Positions 30,079 through 41,113 of a DNA stretch of 64,000 bases are shown one piece after another; the stretch's first letter is position 1; each line of letters opens with the position of its first letter. Under the pieces are notes generated by a model. It saw only the letters and a program-made list of their open reading frames with translations. It made no database searches and was not told the DNA's origin. Source of the DNA: Bradyrhizobium ottawaense (GTDB taxonomy: Bacteria; Pseudomonadota; Alphaproteobacteria; Rhizobiales; Xanthobacteraceae). Location: assembly GCF_002278135.3 (NCBI RefSeq), contig NZ_CP029425.2, forward strand, positions 186,001 through 250,000, read 5' to 3'. Made by a program: the position numbers and the translations under genes.

Positions 30079-30307
30079 AGCGCCCACATTCGACCCTGAT
30101 CGCTGGCGTGATGGAGGGGCCGGATTTCCCCGGCCTCTCGACGAGCCGGCTCACGTGGAGGGTATCCGGCCAACGTCTGCGCAAACCGAGATTTGCCGAG
30201 ACATTGCCGAAACGCCGCAGACAGATTGACCTTGTGCGACTTGCCCCCGCACGATCGACTTGTGATACCCACGTCTTGCGAGTTCCGACTGAAAGGCTGG
30301 CGAACAC

Positions 30308-31366
30308 GTGAGAACATCGGAAGACCGCTCATTTCTCGTATTGCTTGCCGTGGTCACGCTAGCATTTGGCTGGGTGCTCTGGCCTTTCTCCGGAGCATTG
30401 CTGTGGGCCACGCTGCTGGCCATCATCTTCGCCCCGCTCTATCGACGCTTCCTGGAAACCCTCCCGGGAAAGCGCAACCTTGTCGCATTCTCCACCGTCG
30501 TCATCGTGGTGGTGATCGTCTTGATCCCCGTCGCGATCGTCATCGCTTCGCTCATCGACCAGGGAGGGGAGCTGTATCAGCGCGTTCAGTCGGGGGAGAT
30601 CAGCTTTGCTCATCCGCTTCAGCAGCTGAAATCCGCGCTGCCCGACTGGGCTGCCCCCATGGCGGATCGCCTCGCCAGCATCGATTTTTCGGCCCTGAAG
30701 GAACGCCTGTCGGGCCTGCTCGTCCCGGCTGGCCAGCAGCTGGCCGGGCACGCGATCAACATCGGTCAGTTGACCCTCGAATTCGTCGCAAGCTTGCTCG
30801 TGATGTTGTACTTGCTGTTTTTTCTGCTGCGCGACGGTGACGAGCTGAACGCACGCATCCGCGACGCCCTGCCGCTGCGTGCGAGCCACAGCGCCGAGAT
30901 TCTGCATGCGTTCACCCTGGCGGTTCGCGGGACCATCAAGGGAATCATCCTCGTTGCCCTGATTCAGGGCGCGCTTGGCGGGGTGATCTTCTGGCTGCTC
31001 GGACTGACGGCGCCGCTACTGGCGGGCGCGCTGATGGCGCTGCTCTCGCTTCTGCCCGTGCTCGGCTCCGCGCTGGTATGGCTTCCGGCCGGGCTCTATC
31101 TGCTCGTGGCAGGCTCGGTCACGAAGGGAATCATCCTGCTCGCTTTCGGCACCTTCGTGATCGGCCTCGCGGACAACTTTCTCCGCCCCATCCTGGTAGG
31201 ACAGTCGATCCGGATGCCGAGCTACATTGTGTTGCTCGCCACCCTGGGCGGCCTTGCGGCTTTCGGAGCAAACGGCTTCGTCATCGGCCCACTCGTCGCG
31301 GCTATGTTCCTGACGGCCTGGCAGGTCTTCGTCCGCTCGAAAGAGCAACAGGAGGTCCGGAAATGA
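30308..31366 (+). CDS. AI-2E family (PerM-type) membrane transporter
   Basis: A 352-residue integral membrane protein of the AI-2E transporter/PerM family. Roughly eight membrane segments are visible: two in the first 60 residues, one near 65, then after a soluble stretch (about 85-145) five more, with the family pattern GLADNFLRPILVG near 285 and GAFGANGFVIGPL-like glycines near the end. Known members export autoinducer-2 or act as Na+/H+ antiporters; the substrate here is open. The start is a GTG at 30308. Confidence 0.88.
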   Translation: MRTSEDRSFLVLLAVVTLAFGWVLWPFSGALLWATLLAIIFAPLYRRFLETLPGKRNLVAFSTVVIVVVIVLIPVAIVIASLIDQGGELYQRVQSGEISFAHPLQQLKSALPDWAAPMADRLASIDFSALKERLSGLLVPAGQQLAGHAINIGQLTLEFVASLLVMLYLLFFLLRDGDELNARIRDALPLRASHSAEILHAFTLAVRGTIKGIILVALIQGALGGVIFWLLGLTAPLLAGALMALLSLLPVLGSALVWLPAGLYLLVAGSVTKGIILLAFGTFVIGLADNFLRPILVGQSIRMPSYIVLLATLGGLAAFGANGFVIGPLVAAMFLTAWQVFVRSKEQQEVRK

Positions 31367-31370
31367 CCTG

Positions 31371-31610
31371 CTACGCGGCGCAAGCTATGAAGCGCGGTGC
31401 GGAGAGCTTGTCGGGCGGCCCCGGGGTGCCCTTGAAGATGGTGTCGGTCTTTGCCGCACGCTTGCAATGCGGACATACGAAGAGATGCGCAATGACCGGA
31501 ACCGGCTCGTCCGCGAGCAGTTCCGAGCGGTACCACCTCATCTCGACATGGCAATCCGGGCAGGTCGGTGCTTCGAGCTGTTCCGCAGCACTTCTGAGAC
31601 GATCAACCAT
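31371..31610 (-). CDS. Small protein with two CxxC motifs (zinc-ribbon-like)
   Basis: A 79-residue protein with CPDC near residue 17 and CPHC near 46, spaced as in a zinc ribbon, and otherwise no known domain. The ATG at 31610 puts the first CxxC close to the N-terminus; an upstream start at 31673 is possible. It converges with the AI-2E transporter gene, ending 5 bases from it. Function unknown. Confidence 0.65.
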   Translation of the reverse strand: MVDRLRSAAEQLEAPTCPDCHVEMRWYRSELLADEPVPVIAHLFVCPHCKRAAKTDTIFKGTPGPPDKLSAPRFIACAA

Positions 31611-31709
31611 CGAGCCCTCGCGTTTTCGAAGGTCATAGCCCAATACCTCTTGCCGGTCTGCAACAAAAGACACGCTGCACGAACGCGCAGGATCCGCCGA
31701 CCGCCGCGA

Positions 31710-32666
31710 CTACAGTCGCCTGAGCGCCACGTTCTCCACGGTGTGGTCGGCGCCCTTCTTCAGGATCAGCGTCGCGCGAGGGCGGGTCGGCAGGATATTG
31801 TCCTCGAGATTGGCGAGGTTGGTGCGCTCCCAGATCGCGATCGCGGTGGCAGTGGCTTCCTCGTCCGACAGCAGCGCGTAGCGGTTGAAGTAGGACTTTG
31901 GATTGGTGAATGCGGTGTCGCGCAGCGCCAGGAAGCGCTTGATGTACCATTGCCGCAACGGGGCTTCGTCGGCGTCGATATAGACCGAGAAATCAAAGAA
32001 GTCGGAAACCACAGGCACCGCCTTGCCGTCGCGCGGCAGCTTGCCGGTCTGCAGCACGTTGACGCCCTCGACGATCAGGATATCGGGCTGGTCGATCTCG
32101 GCCCACTGGTTCGGCACGATGTCGTAGGTCAGATGCGAATAGACCGGTGCACGCACATGGCGGCGGCCGGACTTGATATCGGAGAGGAAGCTGAGCAGCA
32201 GCGGCAGGTCGTAGCTTTCCGGAAAGCCCTTCTTCTGCATGATGCCCTGCCGGTCGAGCACGGCGTTCGGATAGAGGAATCCGTCGGTGGTGATGAGTTC
32301 AACCTTCGGGCGCGGCGACCAGCGCGCCAGCAGGGCCTGGAGCACGCGGGCCGTGGTGGATTTTCCGACCGCGACAGAGCCGGCGACGCCGATGATGTAG
32401 GGCACCTTGCGGTCGCGGATGTTGAGGAACTGGCGCTCCGCATAATACAGGCGCTGCATCGCATCGACATAGATCGAGAGCAGGCGCGACAACGGAAGAT
32501 AAATGTCCTCGACTTCCTTGAGATCGAGGCGATCGTGCAGCGAGCGCAGCCGGTCGAACTCGCCCGGCTCCAGCGTCATCGGCGTATCGTCGCGCAGACG
32601 CGCCCACTCCTCGCGCGAATAGATGCGGTACGGATTATACTGCTGCTCGGGTGCGCGGATGTCCAT
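31710..32666 (-). CDS. coaA: Type I pantothenate kinase
   Basis: A 318-residue bacterial type I pantothenate kinase, the first and feedback-controlled step of coenzyme A synthesis. The P-loop [15 protein letters not shown] lies near 96-110, and the conserved TTDGFLYPN and KGFPESYD follow near 130-150. Length matches E. coli CoaA. It follows hisE by 27 bases on the same strand and is last in the his gene string, an arrangement seen in other rhizobia. Confidence 0.97.
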   Translation of the reverse strand: MDIRAPEQQYNPYRIYSREEWARLRDDTPMTLEPGEFDRLRSLHDRLDLKEVEDIYLPLSRLLSIYVDAMQRLYYAERQFLNIRDRKVPYIIGVAGSVAVGKSTTARVLQALLARWSPRPKVELITTDGFLYPNAVLDRQGIMQKKGFPESYDLPLLLSFLSDIKSGRRHVRAPVYSHLTYDIVPNQWAEIDQPDILIVEGVNVLQTGKLPRDGKAVPVVSDFFDFSVYIDADEAPLRQWYIKRFLALRDTAFTNPKSYFNRYALLSDEEATATAIAIWERTNLANLEDNILPTRPRATLILKKGADHTVENVALRRL

Positions 32667-32693
32667 AACGCGACCTTTCCCTTGGGGCTTATA

Positions 32694-33014
32694 CTAGCCC
32701 TTACGCGACGCTTTCTCTTCCAGCCCTGACATATTCGTACGCTTGTCGAGCGCCGCTTCCACCTCTTCCAGCTTTACGCCGCGGGCCTTCAGCAAGACAA
32801 GGAAGTGATAGAGCAGGTCGGCACTCTCGGCGATCAGATGCGCGCGATCGTTTTCGACTGCTGCGATTACGGTTTCGACTGCTTCCTCACCGAACTTCTT
32901 GGCGCAATGCTCTGCGCCCTTGTCGAGGAGCTTGCGGGTATAGGACGCTTCGCCGCCGGCCGCCGCGCGGGCGTCGATGGTCTCGGCCAGATCGTGGATC
33001 GTGAAACGCGGCAT
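32694..33014 (-). CDS. hisE: Phosphoribosyl-ATP pyrophosphatase
   Basis: A 106-residue HisE that converts phosphoribosyl-ATP to phosphoribosyl-AMP in histidine synthesis. It is all-alpha of the MazG type: [13 protein letters not shown] near 42 and [15 protein letters not shown] near 62-76 supply the metal-binding Glu and Asp residues. The ATG at 33014 gives [14 protein letters not shown], typical of the family. It lies 90 bases downstream of hisF. Confidence 0.96.
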   Translation of the reverse strand: MPRFTIHDLAETIDARAAAGGEASYTRKLLDKGAEHCAKKFGEEAVETVIAAVENDRAHLIAESADLLYHFLVLLKARGVKLEEVEAALDKRTNMSGLEEKASRKG

Positions 33015-33104
33015 CGGAATTACTCGGAAACACGCTTGGCAACACACTTGGCCACGGAGGCCATTCCCCGCTACCTCATGTAGCACTTTTACGAACGGGA
33101 GTCG

Positions 33105-33878
33105 TCAGGCATCGAGGCGCATGGCCAGTCCGCGCCGGGCCATGTGCTCCTTGGCTTCGCGGATGGTGAATTCCCCGAAATGGAAGATCGAGGCGGCCAG
33201 CACGGCCGTGGCGTGGCCGTCGCGGATACCGTCGACGAGGTGGTCGAGATTGCCGACGCCGCCTGAGGCGATCACGGGCACGGCAACGCTGTCGGCGATC
33301 GCCCGGGTCAGCGGGATGTCGAAGCCCTGCCTCGTGCCGTCGCGATCCATCGAGGTCAGCAGGATCTCACCGGCGCCGAGCGAGACCACTTCCTGGGCAT
33401 ATTCGATGGCGTCGATGCCGGTCGAATTGCGACCGCCATGGGTGAAGATCTCCCAACGGTCGCCGCCGGGGCGCTTGACGCGCTTGGCATCGATCGCAAC
33501 CACGACGCATTGCTCGCCGAATTTCTCGGCCGCTTCCTTGACGAACTCGCGCCGGGATACTGCGGCGCTGTTGATCGAGACCTTGTCGGCGCCGGCGCGC
33601 AGCAGCGTCTTGATGTCGTTGACCTCACGCACGCCGCCGCCGACGGTCACAGGCATGAAGCAGGCCTCCGCCGTGCGCCGGACCACGTCCAGCATGATGC
33701 CACGATTCTCATGGGTCGCGGTGATGTCGAGGAAGGTGAGTTCGTCTGCGCCGGCGGCGTCATAGGCGATCGCGGCTTCGACGGGGTCGCCGGCATCTCT
33801 GAGATCAACGAAGTTGACGCCCTTGACGACCCGTCCGTCCTTGACGTCGAGGCAGGGGATCACGCGCACCTTGAACAT
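33105..33878 (-). CDS. hisF: Imidazole glycerol phosphate synthase subunit HisF
   Basis: A 257-residue (beta/alpha)8 cyclase that forms the imidazole ring and AICAR using ammonia supplied by HisH. The N-terminus [19 protein letters not shown] holds the catalytic Asp (near 11), and VVVAIDAKR near 130 holds the second. It ends after hisA by 3 bases, so hisA and hisF are tightly coupled. Confidence 0.98.
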   Translation of the reverse strand: MFKVRVIPCLDVKDGRVVKGVNFVDLRDAGDPVEAAIAYDAAGADELTFLDITATHENRGIMLDVVRRTAEACFMPVTVGGGVREVNDIKTLLRAGADKVSINSAAVSRREFVKEAAEKFGEQCVVVAIDAKRVKRPGGDRWEIFTHGGRNSTGIDAIEYAQEVVSLGAGEILLTSMDRDGTRQGFDIPLTRAIADSVAVPVIASGGVGNLDHLVDGIRDGHATAVLAASIFHFGEFTIREAKEHMARRGLAMRLDA

Positions 33879-33881
33879 GTG

Positions 33882-34634
33882 TCAGCTCCCAGGCGCGCGC
33901 GCGTTGCGGATCAAGGTGAGGGCGGCGGCGGGATCGAGCCGGCCGTCATAGAGCGCGCGGCCGGCAATCGCGCCGGCGAGCTTTTTCGCGCGCGGTGTCA
34001 GCATGGCTTTCACATCTTCGATCGAGGCGAGGCCGCCTGAGGCGATCACGGGAATCGAGATGGCGTCGGCCAGCGCGATGGTCGCATCGAGGTTCAGGCC
34101 CTTGAGCAGGCCGTCGCGCGCGATGTCGGTGAAGATGATGGCGGCAACGCCGGCATCCTCGAAGCGCTTTGCGATCTCCAGCACCGTGACCTGCGAGGTC
34201 TCGGCCCAGCCTTCGACCGCGACCTTGCCGTCGCGGGCGTCGAGCCCGACCGCGACGCGGCCGGGGAATTTTTTCGCCGCAGCCTTCACCAGCTCCGGAT
34301 CGCGCACCGCAGCGGTGCCGATGATGACGCGGGTGATGCCCTTGTCGAGCCAGGCTTCAACGGTCGCGAGATCGCGAATGCCGCCACCGAGCTGCACCGG
34401 AATCCTGATCGTCTGCAGCATCGCCTCGACGGCTTGCGCATTCACCGGCTTGCCGGCGAACGCCCCGTCGAGGTCGACGACGTGGAGATACTCGAAGCCC
34501 TGCGCGACGAAGCTCTGCGCCTGCGCGGCCGGGTTGAGGTTGAACACGGTCGCGCGCGCCATGTCGCCTTGCTCGAGGCGCACGCATTGGCCGTTCTTGA
34601 GGTCGATCGCAGGAAAGAGAATCACGGTTTCCAT
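33882..34634 (-). CDS. hisA: Phosphoribosylformimino-AICAR ribotide isomerase HisA
   Basis: A 250-residue (beta/alpha)8 isomerase, fourth step of histidine synthesis. [15 protein letters not shown] near 6-20 carries the catalytic Asp, and [14 protein letters not shown] near 125-138 the second. The ATG at 34634 gives the usual length; the longer frame reading back through hisH is a shadow. Its first 13 bases overlap the end of hisH. Confidence 0.97.
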   Translation of the reverse strand: METVILFPAIDLKNGQCVRLEQGDMARATVFNLNPAAQAQSFVAQGFEYLHVVDLDGAFAGKPVNAQAVEAMLQTIRIPVQLGGGIRDLATVEAWLDKGITRVIIGTAAVRDPELVKAAAKKFPGRVAVGLDARDGKVAVEGWAETSQVTVLEIAKRFEDAGVAAIIFTDIARDGLLKGLNLDATIALADAISIPVIASGGLASIEDVKAMLTPRAKKLAGAIAGRALYDGRLDPAAALTLIRNARAPGS

Positions 34635-35272
34635 CGCAAAAAGTTCGAGATCAGAGCGAGGCCAAAACGCTGGCTCTTCTCGGGGTGGAATTGGGTGCCG
34701 ATCGCGGTGTCCTTGCCGACGATCGCGGTGACAGGCCCGCCGTAATCGGCGCGCGCGAGCACGTCCGCCTCGTTGGCGGCATTGAGGTGGTAGGAGTGCA
34801 CGAAATAAGCGTGCTGGCCTTTCGGGCCGAGCGGCAGCCTGTTCAGCACCGGATGTTCCTGCAGTGCGTCGAGCGTGTTCCAGCCCATGTGCGGGATCTT
34901 CAGGCTCTCGTCGCGCGGCGTGATCTTCTCGACGTCGCCGCCGATCCAGTTCAGGCCATCGGTCGTGACGTGCTCCTTGCCGCGGGTCGCCATCAGCTGC
35001 ATGCCGACGCAGATGCCGAAGAACGGCCGCGCCTTGACCCGCACCGCTTCGGTGATCGCCTCGACCATGCCATTGACGGCATCGAGCCCGCGCCGGCAAT
35101 CGGCGAAGGCGCCGACCCCCGGCAGCACCAGACGGTCAGCCTCGTAGGCCTGATCGGGATCGCTGGTGACGAAAACCTTTTGCGGATTTTCGAGGCTGCG
35201 CGCGGCGCGCTCGAACGCCTTGGCGGCGGAATGCAGATTGCCAGAACCGTAATCGATGATGGCGACGCTCAT
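34622..35272 (-). CDS. hisH: Imidazole glycerol phosphate synthase glutaminase subunit HisH
   Basis: A 216-residue class I glutamine amidotransferase that feeds ammonia to His[11 protein letters not shown] near 5-14, [11 protein letters not shown] near 50, the nucleophile in [11 protein letters not shown] near 82-92, and the His-Glu pair in QFHPEKSQ near 196 are present. The start overlaps the preceding DUF2628 gene by 4 bases (ATGA), and the end overlaps hisA. Confidence 0.97.
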   Translation of the reverse strand: MSVAIIDYGSGNLHSAAKAFERAARSLENPQKVFVTSDPDQAYEADRLVLPGVGAFADCRRGLDAVNGMVEAITEAVRVKARPFFGICVGMQLMATRGKEHVTTDGLNWIGGDVEKITPRDESLKIPHMGWNTLDALQEHPVLNRLPLGPKGQHAYFVHSYHLNAANEADVLARADYGGPVTAIVGKDTAIGTQFHPEKSQRFGLALISNFLRWKP

Positions 35273-35799
35273 CTTGACCCTCCCGGTTCTGGAAACAACC
35301 CGATGATGCCGCCGGCCGGAATCGGCGGCGGATTCGAGAATGGCTGACCCGGCACGCTGCGGGTCGGCGGCGGGCCGCCGCGATCGACGGCCCATTGATC
35401 GTTGACGATGCCGTGCTGCTTCTGGCTCCAGCGCTCGAAGAAGCGACGCTCGGCGGTGTCCTCGTCATCGCCAACCACCACGTCGAGCTGTCGCCATTTG
35501 CCGCGCGACAGCGTCCAGCGGCGCAGGCTCGAGGCCTCGAAACCCATCAGCAGCGCGACGATGAGATCGGCGAAGAAGATCGAGCCCCGTCCGACGCCGA
35601 GGCTCGACAGTCCGGCGTTGAACGCTGCGACGAAAACAACCCAGCCGATCAGCGCCAGCCACAGCCGATTCCACAGCAGCCAGAACGGACCGAGGATCAT
35701 CGCCCAGAAATGGAATCCGTCGCGCACGAACACGAACTTGTCGGTCGCGCGCAGATCGGCTCCGGCAGGGGAGGGAGCATGAACTGTGTAGACAGGCAT
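35269..35799 (-). CDS. DUF2628 family membrane protein
   Basis: A 176-residue protein of the DUF2628 type. Two or three membrane segments lie at about 28-65 and 72-92 ([31 protein letters not shown]), followed by a hydrophilic tail rich in Pro and Gly. It is wedged between hisB and hisH, overlapping hisH by 4 bases, so it is co-transcribed with histidine genes. No link between its function and histidine is known to me. Confidence 0.85.
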   Translation of the reverse strand: MPVYTVHAPSPAGADLRATDKFVFVRDGFHFWAMILGPFWLLWNRLWLALIGWVVFVAAFNAGLSSLGVGRGSIFFADLIVALLMGFEASSLRRWTLSRGKWRQLDVVVGDDEDTAERRFFERWSQKQHGIVNDQWAVDRGGPPPTRSVPGQPFSNPPPIPAGGIIGLFPEPGGSR

Positions 35800-35865
35800 G
35801 GTGATGCCCCGTTCCTAGGAATTCAGTGATGCCGCAAGCGGCGCGCAGCCGCTGGCCGAAAGACG

Positions 35866-36459
35866 TTAGCCGCCGAGCGAGCCCTTGGTGGACGGGATTT
35901 CTCCCGCCGCTTTCGGATCGATCGCGACCGCGGTGCGCAGCGCCCGCGCCAGGCCCTTGAAGCAGGACTCGGCGATATGGTGGCTGTTATCGCCATATAG
36001 GGTCTCGACGTGGAGAGTCACGCCGGCATTCATGGCGAAGGCCTGGAACCACTCGCGCACCAGCTCGGTGTCGAACTCGCCGATCTTGTCGCGGGGGAAG
36101 TCAGCCTTGAACACCAGGAAAGGGCGGCCAGAGATGTCGATGACCACACGCGAGAGCGTCTCGTCCATCGGCATGTGCACGCCGGCATAGCGGGTGATGC
36201 CCGCCATGTTGCCGAGCGCCTGCTTGACCGCCTGGCCGAGCGCGATGCCGGTGTCTTCGGTGGTATGGTGGTAATCAATGTGCAGATCGCCCACCGCCTT
36301 GACCGTGAGGTCGATGCGGGAATGGCGGGCGAGGAGATCGAGCATATGGTCGAAAAAGCCGATGCCGGTCGCGATATTGGCCACGCCGGTGCCATCGAGG
36401 TTCACGGAGACCTCGATGTCGGTTTCCTTGGTCTTGCGCTTGATCGTAGCGGTGCGCAT
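35866..36459 (-). CDS. hisB: Imidazoleglycerol-phosphate dehydratase
   Basis: A 197-residue monofunctional HisB. The metal-binding His and Glu residues appear in [18 protein letters not shown] near 33-50, [15 protein letters not shown] near 60-74, and again in the C-terminal half ([19 protein letters not shown] near 155-173). It lacks the fused phosphatase of enterobacterial HisB, as usual in alphaproteobacteria. It is first in the string hisB-DUF2628-hisHAFE-coaA and is divergent from hslV. Confidence 0.98.
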   Translation of the reverse strand: MRTATIKRKTKETDIEVSVNLDGTGVANIATGIGFFDHMLDLLARHSRIDLTVKAVGDLHIDYHHTTEDTGIALGQAVKQALGNMAGITRYAGVHMPMDETLSRVVIDISGRPFLVFKADFPRDKIGEFDTELVREWFQAFAMNAGVTLHVETLYGDNSHHIAESCFKGLARALRTAVAIDPKAAGEIPSTKGSLGG

Positions 36460-36543
36460 TGAAACTAGCTCTCATCCTGGCTCGGGGGCCGAAAACGCCG
36501 GTCTTTTAACAGCCAAATGGCGCCTTCGCTACCGCGGGATCGC

Positions 36544-36571
36544 CTTGGCAGGCCGGCACTTCCACCTATGG
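36544..36571 (+). promoter_or_regulatory. Sigma32 (RpoH)-type promoter of hslV
   Basis: CTTG at 36544-36547 is followed after 17 bases by CCTATGG at 36565-36571, one base off the CYTATnT pattern and with the same spacing as the dnaK promoter in this window. It lies about 90 bases before the hslV ATG. hslVU heat-shock control is established for other bacteria; this site is an inference. Confidence 0.55.
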
Positions 36572-36660
36572 TGAGCAAATTGGGGCCGGAGCGGCCCGTT
36601 GTGCCCTGGTTGTCCCCTTGCCCCCGACCGCCTAAATCAGGCCGGACAACGAGGTACTTC

Positions 36661-37221
36661 ATGCAGGATTCCCAGAACAGCTCGCCGGGCTGGCACGGCA
36701 CCACGATTTTGACGGTGCGCAAGGGCGGCAAAGTGGTGGTCGGCGGCGATGGCCAGGTCTCGATCGGCCAGACCGTGATCAAGTCCAACGCTAAAAAGGT
36801 CCGCAAGCTCGGCAAGGGCGATGTGATCGGCGGCTTTGCCGGCGCGACCGCCGACGCCTTCACGCTGTTTGAGCGGTTGGAAGCCAAACTCGAGCAATAT
36901 CCGGGGCAGCTGACCCGGGCCGCGGTCGAGCTGGCCAAGGACTGGCGCACCGACCGTTATTTGCGGCGGCTGGAGGCCATGATGATCGTGGCCGACAAGG
37001 ACGTCTCCCTGGTGCTGACCGGCACCGGGGACGTGCTCGAACCCGAGGCCGGCGTCATGGCGATCGGCTCCGGCGGCAATTACGCGCTGGCGGCGGCACG
37101 GGCCCTGCTCGACACCGACAAGGACGCCGAGACCATCGTCCGCCGCTCCCTCGACATCGCCGCTGACATCTGCGTCTACACCAACCGGAATTTGACGATC
37201 GAGAGCCTGGCAGCGGGATAG
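36661..37221 (+). CDS. hslV: ATP-dependent protease peptidase subunit HslV
   Basis: A 186-residue HslV, the proteasome-like peptidase that pairs with the HslU unfoldase. The catalytic Thr lies in [20 protein letters not shown]. Unlike E. coli HslV, where Thr follows Met1, a 13-residue segment precedes it ([13 protein letters not shown]), so a propeptide must be removed. [16 protein letters not shown] near 138 is typical. The ATG at 36661 is the first base after a run of short frames and gives the normal rhizobial length. Confidence 0.97.
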   Translation: MQDSQNSSPGWHGTTILTVRKGGKVVVGGDGQVSIGQTVIKSNAKKVRKLGKGDVIGGFAGATADAFTLFERLEAKLEQYPGQLTRAAVELAKDWRTDRYLRRLEAMMIVADKDVSLVLTGTGDVLEPEAGVMAIGSGGNYALAAARALLDTDKDAETIVRRSLDIAADICVYTNRNLTIESLAAG

Positions 37222-37224
37222 GCC

Positions 37225-37707
37225 ATGGCGCCCGCCCACACCTTCCGCCCGATGGCCGAGGCCGATCTGCCTATGATCCGGCGCTGGCTGGACGCGCCGC
37301 ATGTCGCCGAATGGTGGCATGATCCGGAGACGCTCGAGTTCGTCAGCGGCGACCTCGAGCATCCTGACTTGGCGCAGTTCATCGTCAGCCTTGACGGTCG
37401 GTCTTTCGCCTATCTGCAGTGCTACCAGATCGGCGATTGGCATGTCAGCTTCGGCTCGCAGCCCGTGGGCACCCGCGGCCTCGATCAATTCATCGGCGAG
37501 GCTGACATGGTCGGATGCGGCCACGGCTCGGCTTTCATTCGCGCTTTCATCGATCAGCTCTTTGCCCGCGGCGTGCCGCGCATCGTGATCGACCCCAACC
37601 CCGCCAATCCGCGCGCAATTCGTGCCTATGAGAAAGCTGGATTCGTGCCGCAGCACGAGATCGTTACGCCCGATGGTCCCGCACTCCTGATGATCCGAGA
37701 CCCATGA
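37225..37707 (+). CDS. GNAT acetyltransferase (AAC(6')-like)
   Basis: A 160-residue GNAT-fold acetyltransferase. [25 protein letters not shown] at its start and the C-terminal block [22 protein letters not shown] resemble AAC(6')-type aminoglycoside acetyltransferases and siderophore-acyl transferases; GxGxG-like acetyl-CoA binding is seen as [14 protein letters not shown] near 96. The real substrate is unknown. It begins 3 bases after hslV and overlaps the next gene by 4, so it belongs to the hslV-hslU transcript. Confidence 0.85.
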   Translation: MAPAHTFRPMAEADLPMIRRWLDAPHVAEWWHDPETLEFVSGDLEHPDLAQFIVSLDGRSFAYLQCYQIGDWHVSFGSQPVGTRGLDQFIGEADMVGCGHGSAFIRAFIDQLFARGVPRIVIDPNPANPRAIRAYEKAGFVPQHEIVTPDGPALLMIRDP

Positions 37708-38321
37708 CGCTTGCCGCGACTTCCACCGCCAAGACGGCGTTCCCGCCGCTCGCCTGGGCCGGCATCGCGCTGTTGCTGCTGGCGCTGCAGGCTGCGATCC
37801 TGTTCGGCATGGGGCGGGTGCCGATCTGCACCTGCGGCTATGTCAAGCTGTGGCACGGCGTGGTGAACAGCTCGGAGAACTCCCAGCACATCGCCGACTG
37901 GTACACCTTTTCCCATGTTCTGCACGGCTTCCTGTTCTATGGCCTGACCTGGCTGCTGTTCGCGCGATTGCCGTTGCTGTCTCTATCCTGGCCGGCTCGA
38001 CTGATCATCGCCATGCTGATCGAAGGCGCCTGGGAGATCGTCGAGAACTCGCCCTTCATCATCGAGCGCTACCGCGCCGGCACGATCTCGCTGGATTATT
38101 TCGGCGACAGCATCGTCAATTCGGTCTCCGACAATCTGGCCATGATGCTCGGGTTCCTCGTCGCGCGCGTTCTGCCCGTATCAGCGACGATCCTGATCGG
38201 CCTCGCCTTCGAGATCATGCTGGCGCTGCACATTCGCGACAATCTGACGCTCAATATCCTGATGCTGATCCATCCGATCGAGGCGGTGAAGCAATGGCAA
38301 TCCGGCCCGCCCATCATCTGA
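37704..38321 (+). CDS. DUF2585/UPF0314 family membrane protein
   Basis: A 205-residue membrane protein of the UPF0314 type, with about four or five hydrophobic segments (near 15-38, 72-93, 98-115, 142-160, 164-182). The conserved [11 protein letters not shown] near 43-53 and [18 protein letters not shown] near 62-79 are family marks. Its ATGA overlaps the GNAT gene, and hslU begins 49 bases after it. Function unknown. Confidence 0.87.
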   Translation: MTLAATSTAKTAFPPLAWAGIALLLLALQAAILFGMGRVPICTCGYVKLWHGVVNSSENSQHIADWYTFSHVLHGFLFYGLTWLLFARLPLLSLSWPARLIIAMLIEGAWEIVENSPFIIERYRAGTISLDYFGDSIVNSVSDNLAMMLGFLVARVLPVSATILIGLAFEIMLALHIRDNLTLNILMLIHPIEAVKQWQSGPPII

Positions 38322-38370
38322 CCTAAAAAGCGACTTGTCCTTGACCGCCTCCCGCCCTAGCTAGACAGAC

Positions 38371-39675
<1,305 letters not shown>

Positions 39676-39703
39676 TTTTGGCCTGGCACGCTATCAATCG
39701 GTT

Positions 39704-39834
39704 GTCGTCCCTGCGAAAGCAGGGACCCATAACCACCAGCGGTCCTTGTTGAAACAGATAGTAGCTCCAGCCCTGCCTCAAATAACCTCCTGTGGTTATG
39801 GGTCCCGGGTCGCGCTTCGCTTGCCCGGGACGAC
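39704..39834. repeat. Intergenic palindromic repeat, family A copy 3
   Basis: It begins GTCGTCCCTGCGAAAGCAGGGACC and ends GCCCGGGACGAC. The left stem (CCCTGC/GCAGGG) differs in sequence from the right stem, but both keep perfect pairing. GGGACCCATAACCA near the left and TGGTTATGGGTCCC near the right are inverted copies. Confidence 0.75.
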
Positions 39835-39867
39835 GGCGGAGGTCGATCGCGCCAGCCCGGGTGCTGC

Positions 39868-40992
39868 GTGATCGCTCCGATCCAGAACAATCCCTGGCGA
39901 CTCCTGCTCGCGATCAACGCGGCGGTCATCGTCGGCGTGTTCATTCACAAGATCCAGCTGCCGCCTTACGTCCCTTACATCCATCTCGTGGTCGACTACC
40001 ATTTCGGCTTCATCAAGCGCGCGCTGATCGGTGCCACCGTCGCGCTGTTCACGGACAAGGTGCCGGTCTGGTCGGTGTTCGCGATCGGCGGGGTGACGTG
40101 GCTGGTGACGCTGGCCCTGTACGCAAGGCTGTTTCAGAAGAGCTTTGGCTTCACCGCGAAAACGCTGCCGCTGTTCGTCTTCATTGCGGGCTCGCCGTTC
40201 TTCCTCAAGAACTTCATGCACACGCTCGGCCATTTCGACATCTATGGCTGTGCGCTGGCGCTCGTTCTGCTGCTGATGCCGGCGGGGTCGCTGCTGTTCG
40301 TGGCTTTGGCTGCGCTGTTCTCGATCGTTCTCGTGCTGATCCACCACATTCATCTGCTGATGTATGTGCCGACGATCGTCACCATCGTCGTGATCAGGCA
40401 CTATCTCGCCTGCGGGCTCAATCGCGGCAATATCGCCTTCGGCATCGTCGCCCTGATCATTGTCGCGGCGCTGTTCTTTGCGGCACAATTTTTGGGAACG
40501 ATGCCGATCCCCGAAGCGGATTTCGTCGCCTATCTGAAGAGCCGGATGGCCGATCCCTCGCGAGCCGATCTGCTGCAATTCGCCTACATCTGGTACCAGC
40601 CGCTGTCCAAGGAGGTCTCGGACACCTGGGGGCGCCTGCCGCACAACGTCCTCGGCGTACCCGTGTTCGCGCTGCTGATCTGGCTGCACACGCCGCTGTG
40701 GCGTTTCTTTTCGAAGCTCATCGGCGCGCTCGCAAGCGAGACGCACCGCCGCCTCGTGCTCGCGGCACTGATCGGAATCAGCCTCGCCTATCTCGTGATG
40801 TTTGCGATGGTGTTCGACTATTCGCGCTGGATCTCGAACTGGGCGGTCTGCATGTTCCTGCTCCTGCATGCCGTGAAGATGCTGCCGGCCGCGCAGGAGA
40901 CAGCGCTGATCCCGACGGAGGATCAGAAAACGAATATCTTCGGCCTGATCCTCACGCTGATCCCGCGCGTTGGAATCATCCGGCCGTTTTAG
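39868..40992 (+). CDS. Multi-spanning membrane protein of unknown function
   Basis: A 374-residue membrane protein with about eight hydrophobic segments, containing many aromatic and His residues between segments (HLVVDYHFGFIKRAL near 37-51, NFMHTLGHFDIYG near 108, IHHIHLLMYVP near 143-153). This layout is reminiscent of glycosyltransferase-like or polyprenol-dependent enzymes, but no family was recognised. The start is a GTG at 39868. It ends in front of a strong inverted repeat. Confidence 0.72.
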   Translation: MIAPIQNNPWRLLLAINAAVIVGVFIHKIQLPPYVPYIHLVVDYHFGFIKRALIGATVALFTDKVPVWSVFAIGGVTWLVTLALYARLFQKSFGFTAKTLPLFVFIAGSPFFLKNFMHTLGHFDIYGCALALVLLLMPAGSLLFVALAALFSIVLVLIHHIHLLMYVPTIVTIVVIRHYLACGLNRGNIAFGIVALIIVAALFFAAQFLGTMPIPEADFVAYLKSRMADPSRADLLQFAYIWYQPLSKEVSDTWGRLPHNVLGVPVFALLIWLHTPLWRFFSKLIGALASETHRRLVLAALIGISLAYLVMFAMVFDYSRWISNWAVCMFLLLHAVKMLPAAQETALIPTEDQKTNIFGLILTLIPRVGIIRPF

Positions 40993-41040
40993 AGCACTGG
41001 TTGAAGTCTAATCGAGTATGGCCAACAGCGATGCTCTCTC

Positions 41041-41071
41041 CGTTCCCTCCCCCCTTGTGGGGGAGGGAACG
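41041..41071. terminator. Perfect 13-bp stem-loop between convergent genes
   Basis: CGTTCCCTCCCCC and GGGGGAGGGAACG pair perfectly around a 5-base loop, between the membrane-protein gene and the Smr gene, which converge. No clear U-run follows, so it may instead be another dispersed palindrome. Confidence 0.5.
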
Positions 41072-41113
41072 CACTTTCGCCGGAGCGCGTGTCGAGTCTC
41101 ATCGTTTCAGGTC

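Noticed and set aside
30079..30307. Gene in the space before the AI-2E transporter
   Set aside because: Frames here conflict with one another and show no motif or ribosome site.
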